Below are positions 1 through 8,209 of a stretch of DNA of 10,530 bases, piece by piece; the first letter of the stretch is position 1, and every line of letters starts with the position of its first letter. The position numbers were made by a program, and so were the translations under genes. The notes beneath the pieces are model-generated. The model was not told where the DNA came from. It worked only from the letters and a program-made list of their open reading frames with translations, and made no database searches. Origin of the DNA: an uncultured Saprospiraceae bacterium (GTDB taxonomy: Bacteria > Bacteroidota > Bacteroidia > Chitinophagales > Saprospiraceae); NCBI GenBank assembly GCA_937864255.1, contig CALMIT010000317.1:1-10530 (forward strand). The letters run 5' to 3'.

Positions 1-1542
1 CCGCCGCTGATAGAATGTTTGCCGGCTATTATTCCGATAGAATTTGACACTACTACGGGGCTGGCTATGGTCATGCCTTTTGATATTCTGAATCCCGAAA
101 CCACGCTGGATTATTGCTCCCCCATCAGCATACAAATCAGTCCTGACAAATTTGACTGCGACAGCCTGGCAAACGGAGCTATAAAAATCGTAACAGCCAC
201 CGTCAGAGACACTTTCGGAAATACGAGTACCTGCACGGATACAATTATGCTGATAGATCCCAACGGGGTTTGCGGAAGCCGGCAGGCGCCACGTACATTC
301 ATAGCCGGGCAAATAAAAACACCATACAACAGGGTGTTAAAAAATACGGAGGTAAACATGTACTGCCCGACTATTGACCGGGCAGGAGTGACCAATAATT
401 ACGGGCTTTTTATTTTTGACAATATGGCTGCCGACGGAATACCCGCCGAAATAGCGCCGTATAAAAACGACGACCCGATGAACGGCGTCACGACGTTTGA
501 TTTGGTTTTGATGACAAAACATATTTTGAACACGCAGCGCCTGAGTTCGCCTTATAAAATCATCGCTGCCGACGTCAACCGCTCCGGCACAATCACGATT
601 GCAGATGTAATTGAACTTCGGAAAATGATACTCGGCATTCGCAACAAATTTTCCAATAATACCTCATGGCGGTTTGTTGAGCGGCGTTACGTTTTTCGAA
701 ATCCTGCAAATCCGCTGGCGGAGAATTTTCCCGAAAAAATTGTTTTCGACGGACTCGATCAAATGAATCGTCCGGCAGATTTTGTAGCGGTAAAAGTGGG
801 TGATTTGAACGGCAATGCCACGATCGATCTGACCGGGACAGAGCTTGAAGACCGGGAGCGTGCGGCGCCGGCCATTTTTCGTACGGACGACCGCGGGTTC
901 AAAAAAGGTGAAAAACTGAAAATCTCTTTCATTTCCGGAGAGCAGAAAATTCCTGGGGGGTTTCAGTTTACCCTGAAATTTGCACCCGAGGCGCTTACTT
1001 TTAAAAATGTAAGTGGCGGCGGCGCGGAAGATATTTCTATTGAAAATTTTGGTTTTGAAAAAATAGAAAAAGGGCTGCTGGCGGCGAGTTGGAACGGGCG
1101 CGTCGCGGATGTCTCACAAGCACTTTTTTATGTTGAATTTGAGGCGAATAAAGACGGAAAACTCTCCGATGCGCTTGCTTTGAATTCCGATGTAATCAAA
1201 GCCGAATGGTACGATCAGACGCTCGAAACCAGGCCGCTCGGGCTGGAATTTTTAAATCCGGGGATAATTTTTGAGGCGCAGGATTTTTACCTTTTTCAAA
1301 ACAGACCCAATCCGTTTTCCGGCGAAACCCAAATAGAGTTTTTTATAAAAACGCCGACCAGCGGCGTTTTGGAAGTGACCGACGTGGCGGGAAATGTAAT
1401 TTTTCAAGCCGCCGAAAATTTTCTTCCGGGCAAGCGAACGGTCGTCTTAAAATCCGATTTGTTTCCGCAGCCGGGCGTTTATTTTTACCGGCTTACCACG
1501 CCGAAAGGCAGCGAGTCAAAACGTATGTTGCTGGTGCGTTAA
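1..1542 (+). CDS. T9SS-exported protein with dockerin-like and cohesin-like domains (5' end outside window)
   Basis: The frame is open from the first base, so this is the C-terminal 513 residues of a longer protein; the TTG at 19 is not a credible start. In order: a Cys-containing beta region resembling HYR-type repeats (about 60-285, with TATVRDTFGNTSTC); a carboxypeptidase-regulatory-like stretch (about 300-450); and a dockerin-like segment (460-645). In the latter, the second calcium loop is canonical, DVNRSGTITIAD at 571-606, with Asp/Asn/Ser and a final Asp in the ligand places. The first loop (DDPMNGVTTFD) is one residue shorter. A further GDLNGN lies near 800. A cohesin-like beta domain follows (901-1212), then a T9SS type A sorting domain (1282-1539) with the QNRPNPFSGETQIEF start motif, GVYFYRL and a basic C-terminal end. 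Family knowledge: such tails direct export through the type IX system and surface attachment or release. The substrate or role is unknown because the N-terminal catalytic or adhesive part is missing. Domain names were assigned by eye. Confidence 0.88.
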   Translation, partial: PPLIECLPAIIPIEFDTTTGLAMVMPFDILNPETTLDYCSPISIQISPDKFDCDSLANGAIKIVTATVRDTFGNTSTCTDTIMLIDPNGVCGSRQAPRTFIAGQIKTPYNRVLKNTEVNMYCPTIDRAGVTNNYGLFIFDNMAADGIPAEIAPYKNDDPMNGVTTFDLVLMTKHILNTQRLSSPYKIIAADVNRSGTITIADVIELRKMILGIRNKFSNNTSWRFVERRYVFRNPANPLAENFPEKIVFDGLDQMNRPADFVAVKVGDLNGNATIDLTGTELEDRERAAPAIFRTDDRGFKKGEKLKISFISGEQKIPGGFQFTLKFAPEALTFKNVSGGGAEDISIENFGFEKIEKGLLAASWNGRVADVSQALFYVEFEANKDGKLSDALALNSDVIKAEWYDQTLETRPLGLEFLNPGIIFEAQDFYLFQNRPNPFSGETQIEFFIKTPTSGVLEVTDVAGNVIFQAAENFLPGKRTVVLKSDLFPQPGVYFYRLTTPKGSESKRMLLVR

Positions 1543-1547
1543 AATGC

Positions 1548-1583
1548 AAACGGGACGAAGCCTGCGCTATCGTCCCGTTTTTT
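1548..1583. terminator. Rho-independent terminator between convergent genes
   Basis: A perfect 11-bp inverted repeat, AAACGGGACGA (1548-1558) and TCGTCCCGTTT (1570-1580), encloses an 11-nt loop in which AGC and GCT could pair further. It runs into a six-T tract (1578-1583) on the plus strand. It begins 5 bp after the TAA of the upstream plus-strand gene, so it terminates that gene well. On the minus strand it lies 21 bp past the stop of the convergent gene, and the exit side reads TTTGCATTTT, a weaker U tract, so it may serve both genes. Confidence 0.88.
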
Positions 1584-1601
1584 AAACCAATTTTTTTCTC
1601 T

Positions 1602-3797
1602 TTATTGAATTACAAATTTTCCGGTTCCGATGATTTTTCCATCGGTTTCTATTTTGTAAAAATAAAATCCGCCGGCAAGATCATTTTTTTGTAAAACGAC
1701 CTGCTGTCCGGCAAATCTTTTTTCAAAAACAGGCTTGCCTTTTAAATCGAAAATTTTCAAAAAGCCATCGCTCATTTCTTTGCCCGTTATTTCAAAAACA
1801 GCTTTTTCGAAAATGGGATTGGGCGTGACGGAGATTTTTACACCCTGCTCAAAAATTTGCTGAGAACTTACTACCTGTAAAAAATCTTTGCCAACGGTGT
1901 GCAAAACTTCGTTGGTGATCACGGGAGGATTAAAGTCGAAATAAATAGCCGCTTCGTTGTAAATCTTGCTTTGTAAAGCCACATTTTTTTGTTGCCGCAC
2001 GCGGTAGTGTACGAAGCCGTGAGAGTTGGGTTCGTTGATATTGCTGTCAGGCAACATGATGTTTCTGAAAGAAAACCGCAAAACGCCTTCGCCTAAAATT
2101 TCAAAATCATACTGATGACTTGAGCTTCCCGGACTTACTGTTTTGGCGTCCAGAAATGACGAAAGCGTGTCCAGTATCACGACATTGAAAGCGGTGTCGG
2201 TACCGGTATTTTGAAAGCGAATCATGTACTCCAAATCGGTGTTTTGGTCAACATATTTTTCTGTGCCCGCGCCTTTCGGAAAGCCTTGCTTATCGTTCGG
2301 GTCAAAAGATCCTCTGTTTTCCTGACAATCGAAATCAATAAAAGCGTCGCCGTCATTTTCTGCGAAAATGGTGACAAAGCCGGTGCTGAAATTTCCCTGG
2401 GCGTCTGTTCCGCAGCCTTCGATAGCTACTGTCGGCGTACTGTTTCCGGGGTGATCCGGCTCCTGATCGGCGCGCAGTCTGAAAGTTTTTCCGTTAGCTT
2501 TCATGGGTATGCGGATTTCTTCACCGCTATCCAGTTGAAAAGGTTGCGGACGATACATAACGGCGTCTTCAATGACGATATAATTACGCTCGGCAGTCAT
2601 ACTGCCTTGTCCCACGTTTTTTATCAAAAATATAATTGAATCGCCGCTGCACTCGCCGGTAGTTTCTATCGAAGCGCCTGTCCAGGGTATGTCGCTACAA
2701 AGTTCATCGGGGTAAATATGCGCTTTGGTGCAGTGTGTCTGTCCAATCACTGTTGTATTGCAATCAATGAGTGCATTCAGGTAAAAACTGCCGCAAGCTC
2801 CCGCAGTCACGTCTCCCAGCGGAAATGTGTAAGTCTGCCCGTCGGTAGAAGACCAGGGTATGGAGCTTGACAACATAGTCATATACGGATCAAGTGTCAC
2901 TTCCACATAGGTATTGGAAGCATCAATAGTACCCTTGTTGCAGTAGTTTACATGGTAGGTGGAAGGGAAGCAACGACGCAAAAAAGGAGCCGAAACACTA
3001 ACCTCCATAAAAGGGCATTCCATGTTGGATTGTACGCCGATGTCTAGCATATATACTTGATCGGGTGCCGTTACTATGACGGTTTGGGTGGGTTGGCAAG
3101 GTGTCCAATAATGAACCGGGGGTACGACCGAAACTTCGTAAGCACCTACTTCGACGAACAGTTTGTAAAAACCATTCGGGTCGGTTCTGGCATATCTTCG
3201 GGCGCCGTTTTTTTCTGCAATTACCGTCCAGGCTGTTAATCTTCCATCATTTTGCGTTAACGCGCAATCGTTATTTTGATCATAATAAACATTTCCTTCT
3301 ATAAAAGAGAAGTCGCCGAGTGCGCAATTGATCATGTGCGGAACAACCATATTGCCATCAGTCACTTCTACGGGTACAGGAAAGTTACTGATACATACAG
3401 CTGGTTGCAGGTGGGTACTAATTGCCGAAAAATAGATATAAAAAATAGGACTCCCGTCAGCCAAAGTCACCGGGTTGAAAAGTTCTTCTTCCCAAAGAAA
3501 GTTGAGTATGCCCGACTGTAGTGGATCAACAATAAAATGTGTTAAACGTGGAAGAGCTATTCCGCCTACGGAGTCAAATCTTAAGATCGAGGGGTCCCAC
3601 TGCACACTAAACTGCATTGACATGATATTCGTAAAATTCTGGACGGATATCTCGGTCACGACCTGATTATTGACGCCAGGCGTGCTGGTGTTTACATTAA
3701 AAACAACTTGTGCGTCGGTTTTGGGGCTATTCATGAACAGAAAAGCCAGTAAGAAAAAACAAGTGTACGATACGTTTTTACATAACCATTGTCTCAT
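1602..3797 (-). CDS. Secreted multidomain protein with N-terminal cohesin-like domain, DUF7619-like domain and T9SS sorting tail
   Basis: Complete, 731 residues. Residues 1-30 are a signal peptide: a Lys/Arg-bearing start, a hydrophobic FFLLAFLF core and a likely cut after the DAQ at 28-30. Met22 inside the core is not a plausible start. Residues 31-150 look like a cohesin-type beta sandwich (SMQFSVQWDPSILRFDSV). Residues 166-253 are SdrD-B/collagen-binding-B-like (EGNVYYDQNNDC, then RTDPNGFYKLFV). About 262-480 holds Cys-rich DUF11-like beta repeats. About 497-636 starts with SFDPNDK and contains the RFQNTGTDTAFNVVILDTL block and the FDFNPPVITN end, which match the DUF7619-type domain common in Saprospiria. 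Residues 655-731 are the T9SS type A sorting domain (SVTPNPIFEKAVFEI, GFYFYKI). Inference: exported across the outer membrane, structural or adhesive; no catalytic motif was seen. The stop faces the hairpin shared with the convergent dockerin-bearing gene. Confidence 0.9.
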   Translation of the reverse strand: MRQWLCKNVSYTCFFLLAFLFMNSPKTDAQVVFNVNTSTPGVNNQVVTEISVQNFTNIMSMQFSVQWDPSILRFDSVGGIALPRLTHFIVDPLQSGILNFLWEEELFNPVTLADGSPIFYIYFSAISTHLQPAVCISNFPVPVEVTDGNMVVPHMINCALGDFSFIEGNVYYDQNNDCALTQNDGRLTAWTVIAEKNGARRYARTDPNGFYKLFVEVGAYEVSVVPPVHYWTPCQPTQTVIVTAPDQVYMLDIGVQSNMECPFMEVSVSAPFLRRCFPSTYHVNYCNKGTIDASNTYVEVTLDPYMTMLSSSIPWSSTDGQTYTFPLGDVTAGACGSFYLNALIDCNTTVIGQTHCTKAHIYPDELCSDIPWTGASIETTGECSGDSIIFLIKNVGQGSMTAERNYIVIEDAVMYRPQPFQLDSGEEIRIPMKANGKTFRLRADQEPDHPGNSTPTVAIEGCGTDAQGNFSTGFVTIFAENDGDAFIDFDCQENRGSFDPNDKQGFPKGAGTEKYVDQNTDLEYMIRFQNTGTDTAFNVVILDTLSSFLDAKTVSPGSSSHQYDFEILGEGVLRFSFRNIMLPDSNINEPNSHGFVHYRVRQQKNVALQSKIYNEAAIYFDFNPPVITNEVLHTVGKDFLQVVSSQQIFEQGVKISVTPNPIFEKAVFEITGKEMSDGFLKIFDLKGKPVFEKRFAGQQVVLQKNDLAGGFYFYKIETDGKIIGTGKFVIQ

Positions 3798-3891
3798 GGG
3801 AAATAGCTTTTGGAGATGAGTAAAAAATTGGTTTTCCTGACCCTACAAAAGTCAGATGAATTAATTTCTGTAAAAAAGACATTTTTTAAGT

Positions 3892-3912
3892 TTTGTAATT
3901 TTTTATTACAAA
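3892..3912. repeat. Inverted repeat overlapping a -7 box
   Basis: A perfect 8-bp inverted repeat, TTTGTAAT (3892-3899) and ATTACAAA (3905-3912), is separated by five T. It lies in the 188-bp AT-rich gap between two divergent genes and overlaps the minus-strand -7 box by four bases. This is where a repressor or activator site would act, but AT-rich DNA produces such repeats by chance and no regulator is known. Confidence 0.4.
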
Positions 3913-3916
3913 TTTA
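3909..3916 (-). promoter_or_regulatory. Putative Bacteroidota -7 box for the minus-strand T9SS protein gene
   Basis: Read on the minus strand this is TAAATTTG, an exact match to the TAnnTTTG -7 element of Bacteroidota primary sigma factors. It would start transcription near 3902 and give a leader of roughly 105 nt before the ATG at 3797. No convincing TTTG -33 element is visible 17-23 bp upstream; that stretch is mostly A/T runs. The opposite gene at 3986 has only a near match, TAAAATTTG at 3954-3962, with one extra base. Confidence 0.5.
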
Positions 3917-3985
3917 TTCTTTCAAAAAGCCTTTTTTTATTGATTTTTTTGGCTAAAATTTGTAGAAAAAAATGACAAAATTTTT

Positions 3986-5398
3986 ATGAAAAAAAGCCGC
4001 TTGATAGAACTATTTCAGACGCTGGAAAAGCCGGAATTGCGCGAGTTGAAAAAATTCGTCCGTTCGCCTTTTTTCAATACACAAAAAGAAGTGAGTGTTT
4101 TAGCTGATTTTTTAATCAACAACAGAGACGCTAATAAATTTCCTCCCGATAAGACGACCGCTTTTAAAAAAATTTTTCCCGACGAAGCCTACAGTGATGT
4201 CAAAATCAGGCTGGTAATGAGCGCACTTTTGAAATGCCTGGAGTCTTACCTCGTGGTGAAAAAGGCTCTTGCCGAAGAAAGCGACACAAAAATACAACTT
4301 GCGGAGGTTTATCGCTCAAGAAAACTGAGCCGGCATTTTCAGACCACCAAAACACTGGCGCGCCGGTCGCTCAGCAGCAAAAAAGAACGCAATGCTACAT
4401 TTTGGCGGCAGCGATACGCGCTCTCTGTCGAACAATATTACATGGAATCTGCCCAGGGGCGCTCTGCTGCGCTGAACTTGCAAGAAGTGACTGATGCGCT
4501 CGACACTTTTTTTATAGCCGAAAAACTACGGCAGTCTTGTATTTTGCTGACCCACCAGGCTGTTTACAAATCAGACTACCGGCATGGATTGCTCGCAGCA
4601 GTGCTGGAGTATCTTCGGCAATATCCGCAAATGCTTTCGGAGCCGGCGGTCGGTATTTATTATCACGCTTTTTACGCGCTGACACACGCGCAGGAAGAAG
4701 TACATTTTCAAAATTTTAAAAATCATCTTTTTTTATTTTCGAAACATTTTCCCGAGCAGGAGCTGCGTGATCTTTACTTGTTGGCCATAAATTATTGCAT
4801 CCGTCAGATCAACGAAGGAAAGCGGCCTTACTTTCGCGAAGGATTTGATTTGTATCAAAGGGGGATTCAAAATGAAATTTTTATAGAAAAAGGACTCTTA
4901 TCAAGATTTACTTACAGCAATATTGTGGGCATCGGACTTCAGTTGAATGAATTTGACTGGGTAGAAAACTTTTTGAAAAGCTATCAGCCATTTATCGAAA
5001 AAAATCATCGCGAAAGTACTTTCAGCTACAATATGGCGCGGTTGGAATACGCACGCCGGCATTTTTCCACAGCGATAAGTCTGCTGCAAAAAGCCGAATA
5101 CAAAGACTTGCTAACCAATCTGGGCGCAAAAACTATTCTGTTGAAAATATTTTTTGAACAAGATTCGACAGACCTGCTCAATGCGCATCTGGACGCTATG
5201 AAAAATTTTATCCGCAGGAAAAGAGTAATCGGGTATCATCGCGAAAACTATCTGAACATCGTACATTTTACAGGAAAACTGAACACGGTGAATCCTTTTC
5301 AAAAGTCTGAATTAAAAAAACTCAAAGAGGAAATATTGTCCGCAGAACCGTTGACTGAACGCGAATGGTTATTGTACCAACTGGAAGAAATGATGTAG
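3986..5398 (+). CDS. Unrecognised 470-residue helical protein with TPR-like C-terminal half
   Basis: I do not recognise a named family. The protein starts MKKSRLIELFQTLEKPELRE and continues into LKKFVRSPFFN, an opening I associate with conserved hypothetical proteins of about 500 residues in Saprospiria-like Bacteroidota. It has no signal peptide and no membrane segment, so it is probably cytoplasmic. It appears almost entirely alpha-helical and is rich in Lys, Arg, Leu and aromatic residues. Residues 100-150 are strongly basic (KLSRHFQTTKTLARRSL). Residues about 300-410 look like degenerate tetratricopeptide helices, with LNEFDWVENFLKSY (320-333) and ARLEYARRHFSTAISLLQKA (351-370). No catalytic motif was found. 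The ATG at 3986 is the first start in a frame that becomes closed in the AT-rich gap upstream. It is transcribed away from the T9SS gene, and the next gene has its own promoter, so it may be monocistronic. A scaffold or regulatory role is only a guess. Confidence 0.85.
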   Translation: MKKSRLIELFQTLEKPELRELKKFVRSPFFNTQKEVSVLADFLINNRDANKFPPDKTTAFKKIFPDEAYSDVKIRLVMSALLKCLESYLVVKKALAEESDTKIQLAEVYRSRKLSRHFQTTKTLARRSLSSKKERNATFWRQRYALSVEQYYMESAQGRSAALNLQEVTDALDTFFIAEKLRQSCILLTHQAVYKSDYRHGLLAAVLEYLRQYPQMLSEPAVGIYYHAFYALTHAQEEVHFQNFKNHLFLFSKHFPEQELRDLYLLAINYCIRQINEGKRPYFREGFDLYQRGIQNEIFIEKGLLSRFTYSNIVGIGLQLNEFDWVENFLKSYQPFIEKNHRESTFSYNMARLEYARRHFSTAISLLQKAEYKDLLTNLGAKTILLKIFFEQDSTDLLNAHLDAMKNFIRRKRVIGYHRENYLNIVHFTGKLNTVNPFQKSELKKLKEEILSAEPLTEREWLLYQLEEMM

Positions 5399-5453
5399 CA
5401 TTTGTCAAAGAAATTTCATTTTTACCCGTCCCGGTTTCCTTTTTTCAGGCCAC

Positions 5454-5485
5454 TTTACGGAGCATGGCGGCTTTTGCTATTTTTG
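5454..5485 (+). promoter_or_regulatory. Bacteroidota-type promoter of the M28 peptidase gene
   Basis: TATTTTTG at 5478-5485 matches the -7 consensus TAnnTTTG exactly. TTTA at 5454-5457 matches three of four bases of the -33 TTTG element, with a 20-bp spacer. Transcription would start near 5492, about 26 nt before the ATG at 5518. This supports the downstream start and argues against using the in-frame ATG at 5365, which lies upstream of the promoter and inside the previous gene. Confidence 0.68.
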
Positions 5486-5517
5486 CAGACATTTTAAAAA
5501 AAATTAAAATCAGAATA

Positions 5518-6756
5518 ATGAAATTTTTGAAAAACAGCTTACTGCTTCTGGCGATTCAATTATTGGCAGTCATATCTGCGTCCGCGCAGGCAGATGAAAA
5601 TATTTTGCAACAATTGCGTGTGGATGTGGTGTATCTCTCATCCGATCTTTTGCAGGGACGAAGTACGGGCACAGAAGGCGAACGCCTCGCCGCCCGGTAC
5701 ATCGCTACCAGATTTGAACAGATTGGACTGACGCCAAAAGGCTCTGACGGCGGCTGGTTTCATAAATTCAATTTTGACTATAAAAGCAATCCGCACAGCG
5801 AAGCACCCGGCGAAAAACGCACCGGACAAAATGTGGTTGCTTACCTTGACAACGGCGCTGACAACACGGTCATTATCGGCGCACATTATGACCACCTGGG
5901 TATGGGCGATTTTGGCTCTCTGCACACCGGACAACCCGACATACACAACGGCGCAGATGATAATGCGAGCGGCGTAGCCAGTATGCTTTACCTTGCCGAA
6001 GCGCTGAAAAACTCCGAAATAAAAAACAACAACTATCTTTTTATCGGATTTTCGGGAGAAGAAATGGGTTTGTTTGGTTCAAAAAACTTTACCATGACGC
6101 CGACCATTGACCTGAAAAAGGTGAACTATATGGTGAATATGGATATGGTGGGCAGATTAAACGCCGAAAAGGTAATCGTGATCAACGGAGTGGGTACTTC
6201 GCCAAGCTGGAAAGAAGCGCTTCCCAAAATCAACAGCGAGCTTAAAATCAATACCTCCGATTCGGGTATCGGGCCTTCGGATCATACTTCTTTTTATTTG
6301 CAGGATATTCCGGCTATTCATTTTTTTACGGGTCAACATTCTGATTATCACAAGCCCGCCGACGATAGTGAATTGGTCAATTACGAAGGCATTGCAGAAG
6401 TGTCGGAGTATATTTTTAGTCTTATAAAAATACTTGACGGTCAGGGAAAACTCACCTTTACAAAAACCAAAGACGAAGACCAGGGCAGAAAAGCCGCGGC
6501 CTTTAAAGTGAGCCTCGGCGTAATGCCCGATTACGTGTATCAGGGCGAAGGAATGCGCATAGATGGCGTGACGGAAGACAAGCCCGCCGCCAATGCCGGA
6601 TTGGAAAAGGGAGACATCGTCATAAAAATCGGAGACATAGATGTGAAAAATATTTATGACTACATGGAGGGTTTGAGCAAATTTAAAAAAGGCGACACTG
6701 CCCGCGTGGCGGTGAAGCGCGGAGATAAAGTCATGGTAAAAAATGTAACCTTTTAA
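5518..6756 (+). CDS. Secreted M28-family zinc peptidase with C-terminal PDZ domain
   Basis: 412 residues. Residues 1-24 form a signal peptide (MKFLKNSLLLLAIQ, cut likely after SASAQ at 20-24), so the enzyme acts in the periplasm or outside. The M28 core runs about 28-305 and shows the co-catalytic two-zinc set. His123 lies in GAHYDHLG, bridging Asp147 in NGADDNASG, general-base Glu181 and ligand Glu182 in GFSGEEMGLFGS, Asp209 in VNMDMVGR, and His278 in SDYHKPAD. The PSDHTSFYLQDIPAIHFF block (253-270) is also typical. Residues about 330-412 are a PDZ domain (GVTEDKPAANAGLEKGDIVIKIGD). Family members remove N-terminal amino acids from peptides; exact specificity cannot be read. The ATG at 5518 is chosen because it starts the signal peptide and follows the promoter; the ATG at 5365 lies inside the preceding gene. 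The broken decarboxylase gene begins 12 bp after the stop, suggesting an operon. Confidence 0.93.
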   Translation: MKFLKNSLLLLAIQLLAVISASAQADENILQQLRVDVVYLSSDLLQGRSTGTEGERLAARYIATRFEQIGLTPKGSDGGWFHKFNFDYKSNPHSEAPGEKRTGQNVVAYLDNGADNTVIIGAHYDHLGMGDFGSLHTGQPDIHNGADDNASGVASMLYLAEALKNSEIKNNNYLFIGFSGEEMGLFGSKNFTMTPTIDLKKVNYMVNMDMVGRLNAEKVIVINGVGTSPSWKEALPKINSELKINTSDSGIGPSDHTSFYLQDIPAIHFFTGQHSDYHKPADDSELVNYEGIAEVSEYIFSLIKILDGQGKLTFTKTKDEDQGRKAAAFKVSLGVMPDYVYQGEGMRIDGVTEDKPAANAGLEKGDIVIKIGDIDVKNIYDYMEGLSKFKKGDTARVAVKRGDKVMVKNVTF

Positions 6757-6768
6757 AGGTGCGTTTTT

Positions 6769-8182
6769 ATGAAAGAAAAAATATTGAAGCTTGAAAAAAT
6801 TGCCCGTTTACTGGAACCCGATCCGGACAAACGCTCCGATTGGAATGAAAAAATGCTTCGATATGCCGATGATTTTTTGGACGGGCTAGAGGATGTCAAA
6901 GGTTTTGAAAAAAAGCAGGGAAATGCCGCAGATTTTTACAATTTTAAAATTCAGGAAGAAGGCAAACCGATAGAAGAAATTTTAAAAACTTTACACAAAG
7001 AGGTAGATAATTACGGTATAAATCCTGCTTCCGGCGCACATCTGGGCTACATACCCGGTGGCGGCATCTACCCGACAGCCATGGGCGATTACCTTGCAGC
7101 CGTCACGAATCGTTATGCGGGGATTTTTTTTGCCAACCCGGGCGCGGTCAGGCTTGAAAATCAACTTACCCGTTGGATGTGCGCTATGGTCGGCTATCCT
7201 GATTCGGCGCTGGGAAACCTTACCAGCGGCGGCAGCATTGCCAATTTGATTGCCATCGTGACCGCCCGCGACGCCCAAAACATCAAGTCAAAAGATGTGG
7301 AAAAGGCAGTTATTTATCTTACCAAACAAGTGCATCATTGTGTTCAAAAAGCCATTAGAATTGCTGGATTGGCGGAAGCGCAAATTCGTTATGTGCCGAT
7401 GGATGGGCATTTCAGAATGAATACCGCCATATTACAGGAGCAAATAAAAACTGATAAATCCAATGGATTGCGACCATTTCTGGTAGTCGGATCGGCAGGT
7501 ACGACAGATACCGGCGCCATTGATCCGCTGGACGCCATTGCGGACATTTCGGCAGCCGAAGGGATGTGGGTTCATGTAGATGCTGCTTCCAGAGCTTCGA
7601 GAAAAATTCAGAGGTATTGAGCGCTCGGATTCTGTGGCAATTGACCCGCATAAAGGGCTTTTTCTTTCTTATGGATTGGGCGCTGTTTTGATAAAAAATG
7701 TAGCTGCTCAATATCAATCCCATTTTTACAAAGCAGCTTACATGCAGGATACGCTTGACGCAAATGAGGAGCTAAGCCCTGCCGATCTTTCACCGGAGCT
7801 TACCAAACATTTTCGCGGCTTGCGCATGTGGATGGCTTTACAACTTTTTGGCTTGCGTCCATTCAAAGCCTGTTTGGAAGAAAAAATTCACTTGTGCAAT
7901 TATTTTTACGAGGCTATTCAAAAAACAGGTTTTGAAGTGGGACCCCGCCCCGATCTTTCGGTCTGCACATATCGCTTTATTCCCGAAAACGGAGATGCGG
8001 ATGATTTTAATCGTAAATTGGTGGACTATGTACAAAGCGACGGTCGTGTGTTCATTTCTTCGACAACTATAGACGGCGTTTTTTGGATACGATTAGCGGT
8101 GCTAAGTTTTCGCACGCACTTGCGTACGATTGATCTTTGTTTAAAAGTATTGAAAGAAGGCGTGGCGTTTCTTTCCCGGTGA
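6769..8182 (+). pseudogene. Group II PLP-dependent decarboxylase (aromatic-amino-acid decarboxylase type), frameshifted with internal codon loss
   Basis: Two pieces of one gene lie in different frames: 6769-7620 (283 codons) and a continuation to the TGA at 8180-8182. Piece one has PASGAHLGYIPGGG (86-99), the LTSGGSIANL phosphate-binding stretch (151-160), the PLP-stacking His189 in QVHHCVQKA, VVGSAGTTDTGAIDPL (239-254) and Asp271 in VHVDAA. It then runs out of homology as SRASRKIQRY and stops. Piece two resumes with PELREKFRGIERSDSVAIDPHK, holding the PLP Schiff-base lysine (codon 7652-7654). In the family VHVDAA is followed by YGG and about five hydrophobic or small residues before this point; those are absent. 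The shift is therefore 3n+2 lost bases, about 20 or 23, at the CTGCTT of 7583-7588. The intact protein would be about 477-478 residues, the usual length. Neither piece alone could be active: one lacks the lysine, the other most of the cofactor site. Substrate (tryptophan, tyrosine, DOPA or other) is not readable. Probably cotranscribed with the peptidase. Confidence 0.85.
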
Positions 8183-8209
8183 GTGGCCGTGGGGCGATTG
8201 TGTAACCTC

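Noticed and set aside
19..21. TTG as the start of the first gene
   Set aside because: The frame is open to base 1 and no signal peptide follows, so the gene begins before the window.
2211..2639. Plus-strand open frame of 142 codons opposite the T9SS protein gene
   Set aside because: It lies antisense to a continuous, domain-rich coding region, has no promoter box and no family features.
3954..3962. TAAAATTTG as the -7 box of the gene at 3986
   Set aside because: It has one base too many between TA and TTTG and no -33 partner, and would leave only a very short leader; noted as a near match but not called.
5365..5517. In-frame 51-codon N-terminal extension of the peptidase from the ATG at 5365
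   Set aside because: It overlaps the end of the preceding gene, lies upstream of a good promoter, and would bury a clear signal peptide; the ATG at 5518 is the better start.
7570..7620. Programmed ribosomal frameshift joining the two decarboxylase frames
   Set aside because: Even a shift in the right direction would still omit the conserved YGG block, and no slippery sequence with a clear downstream stem was seen.
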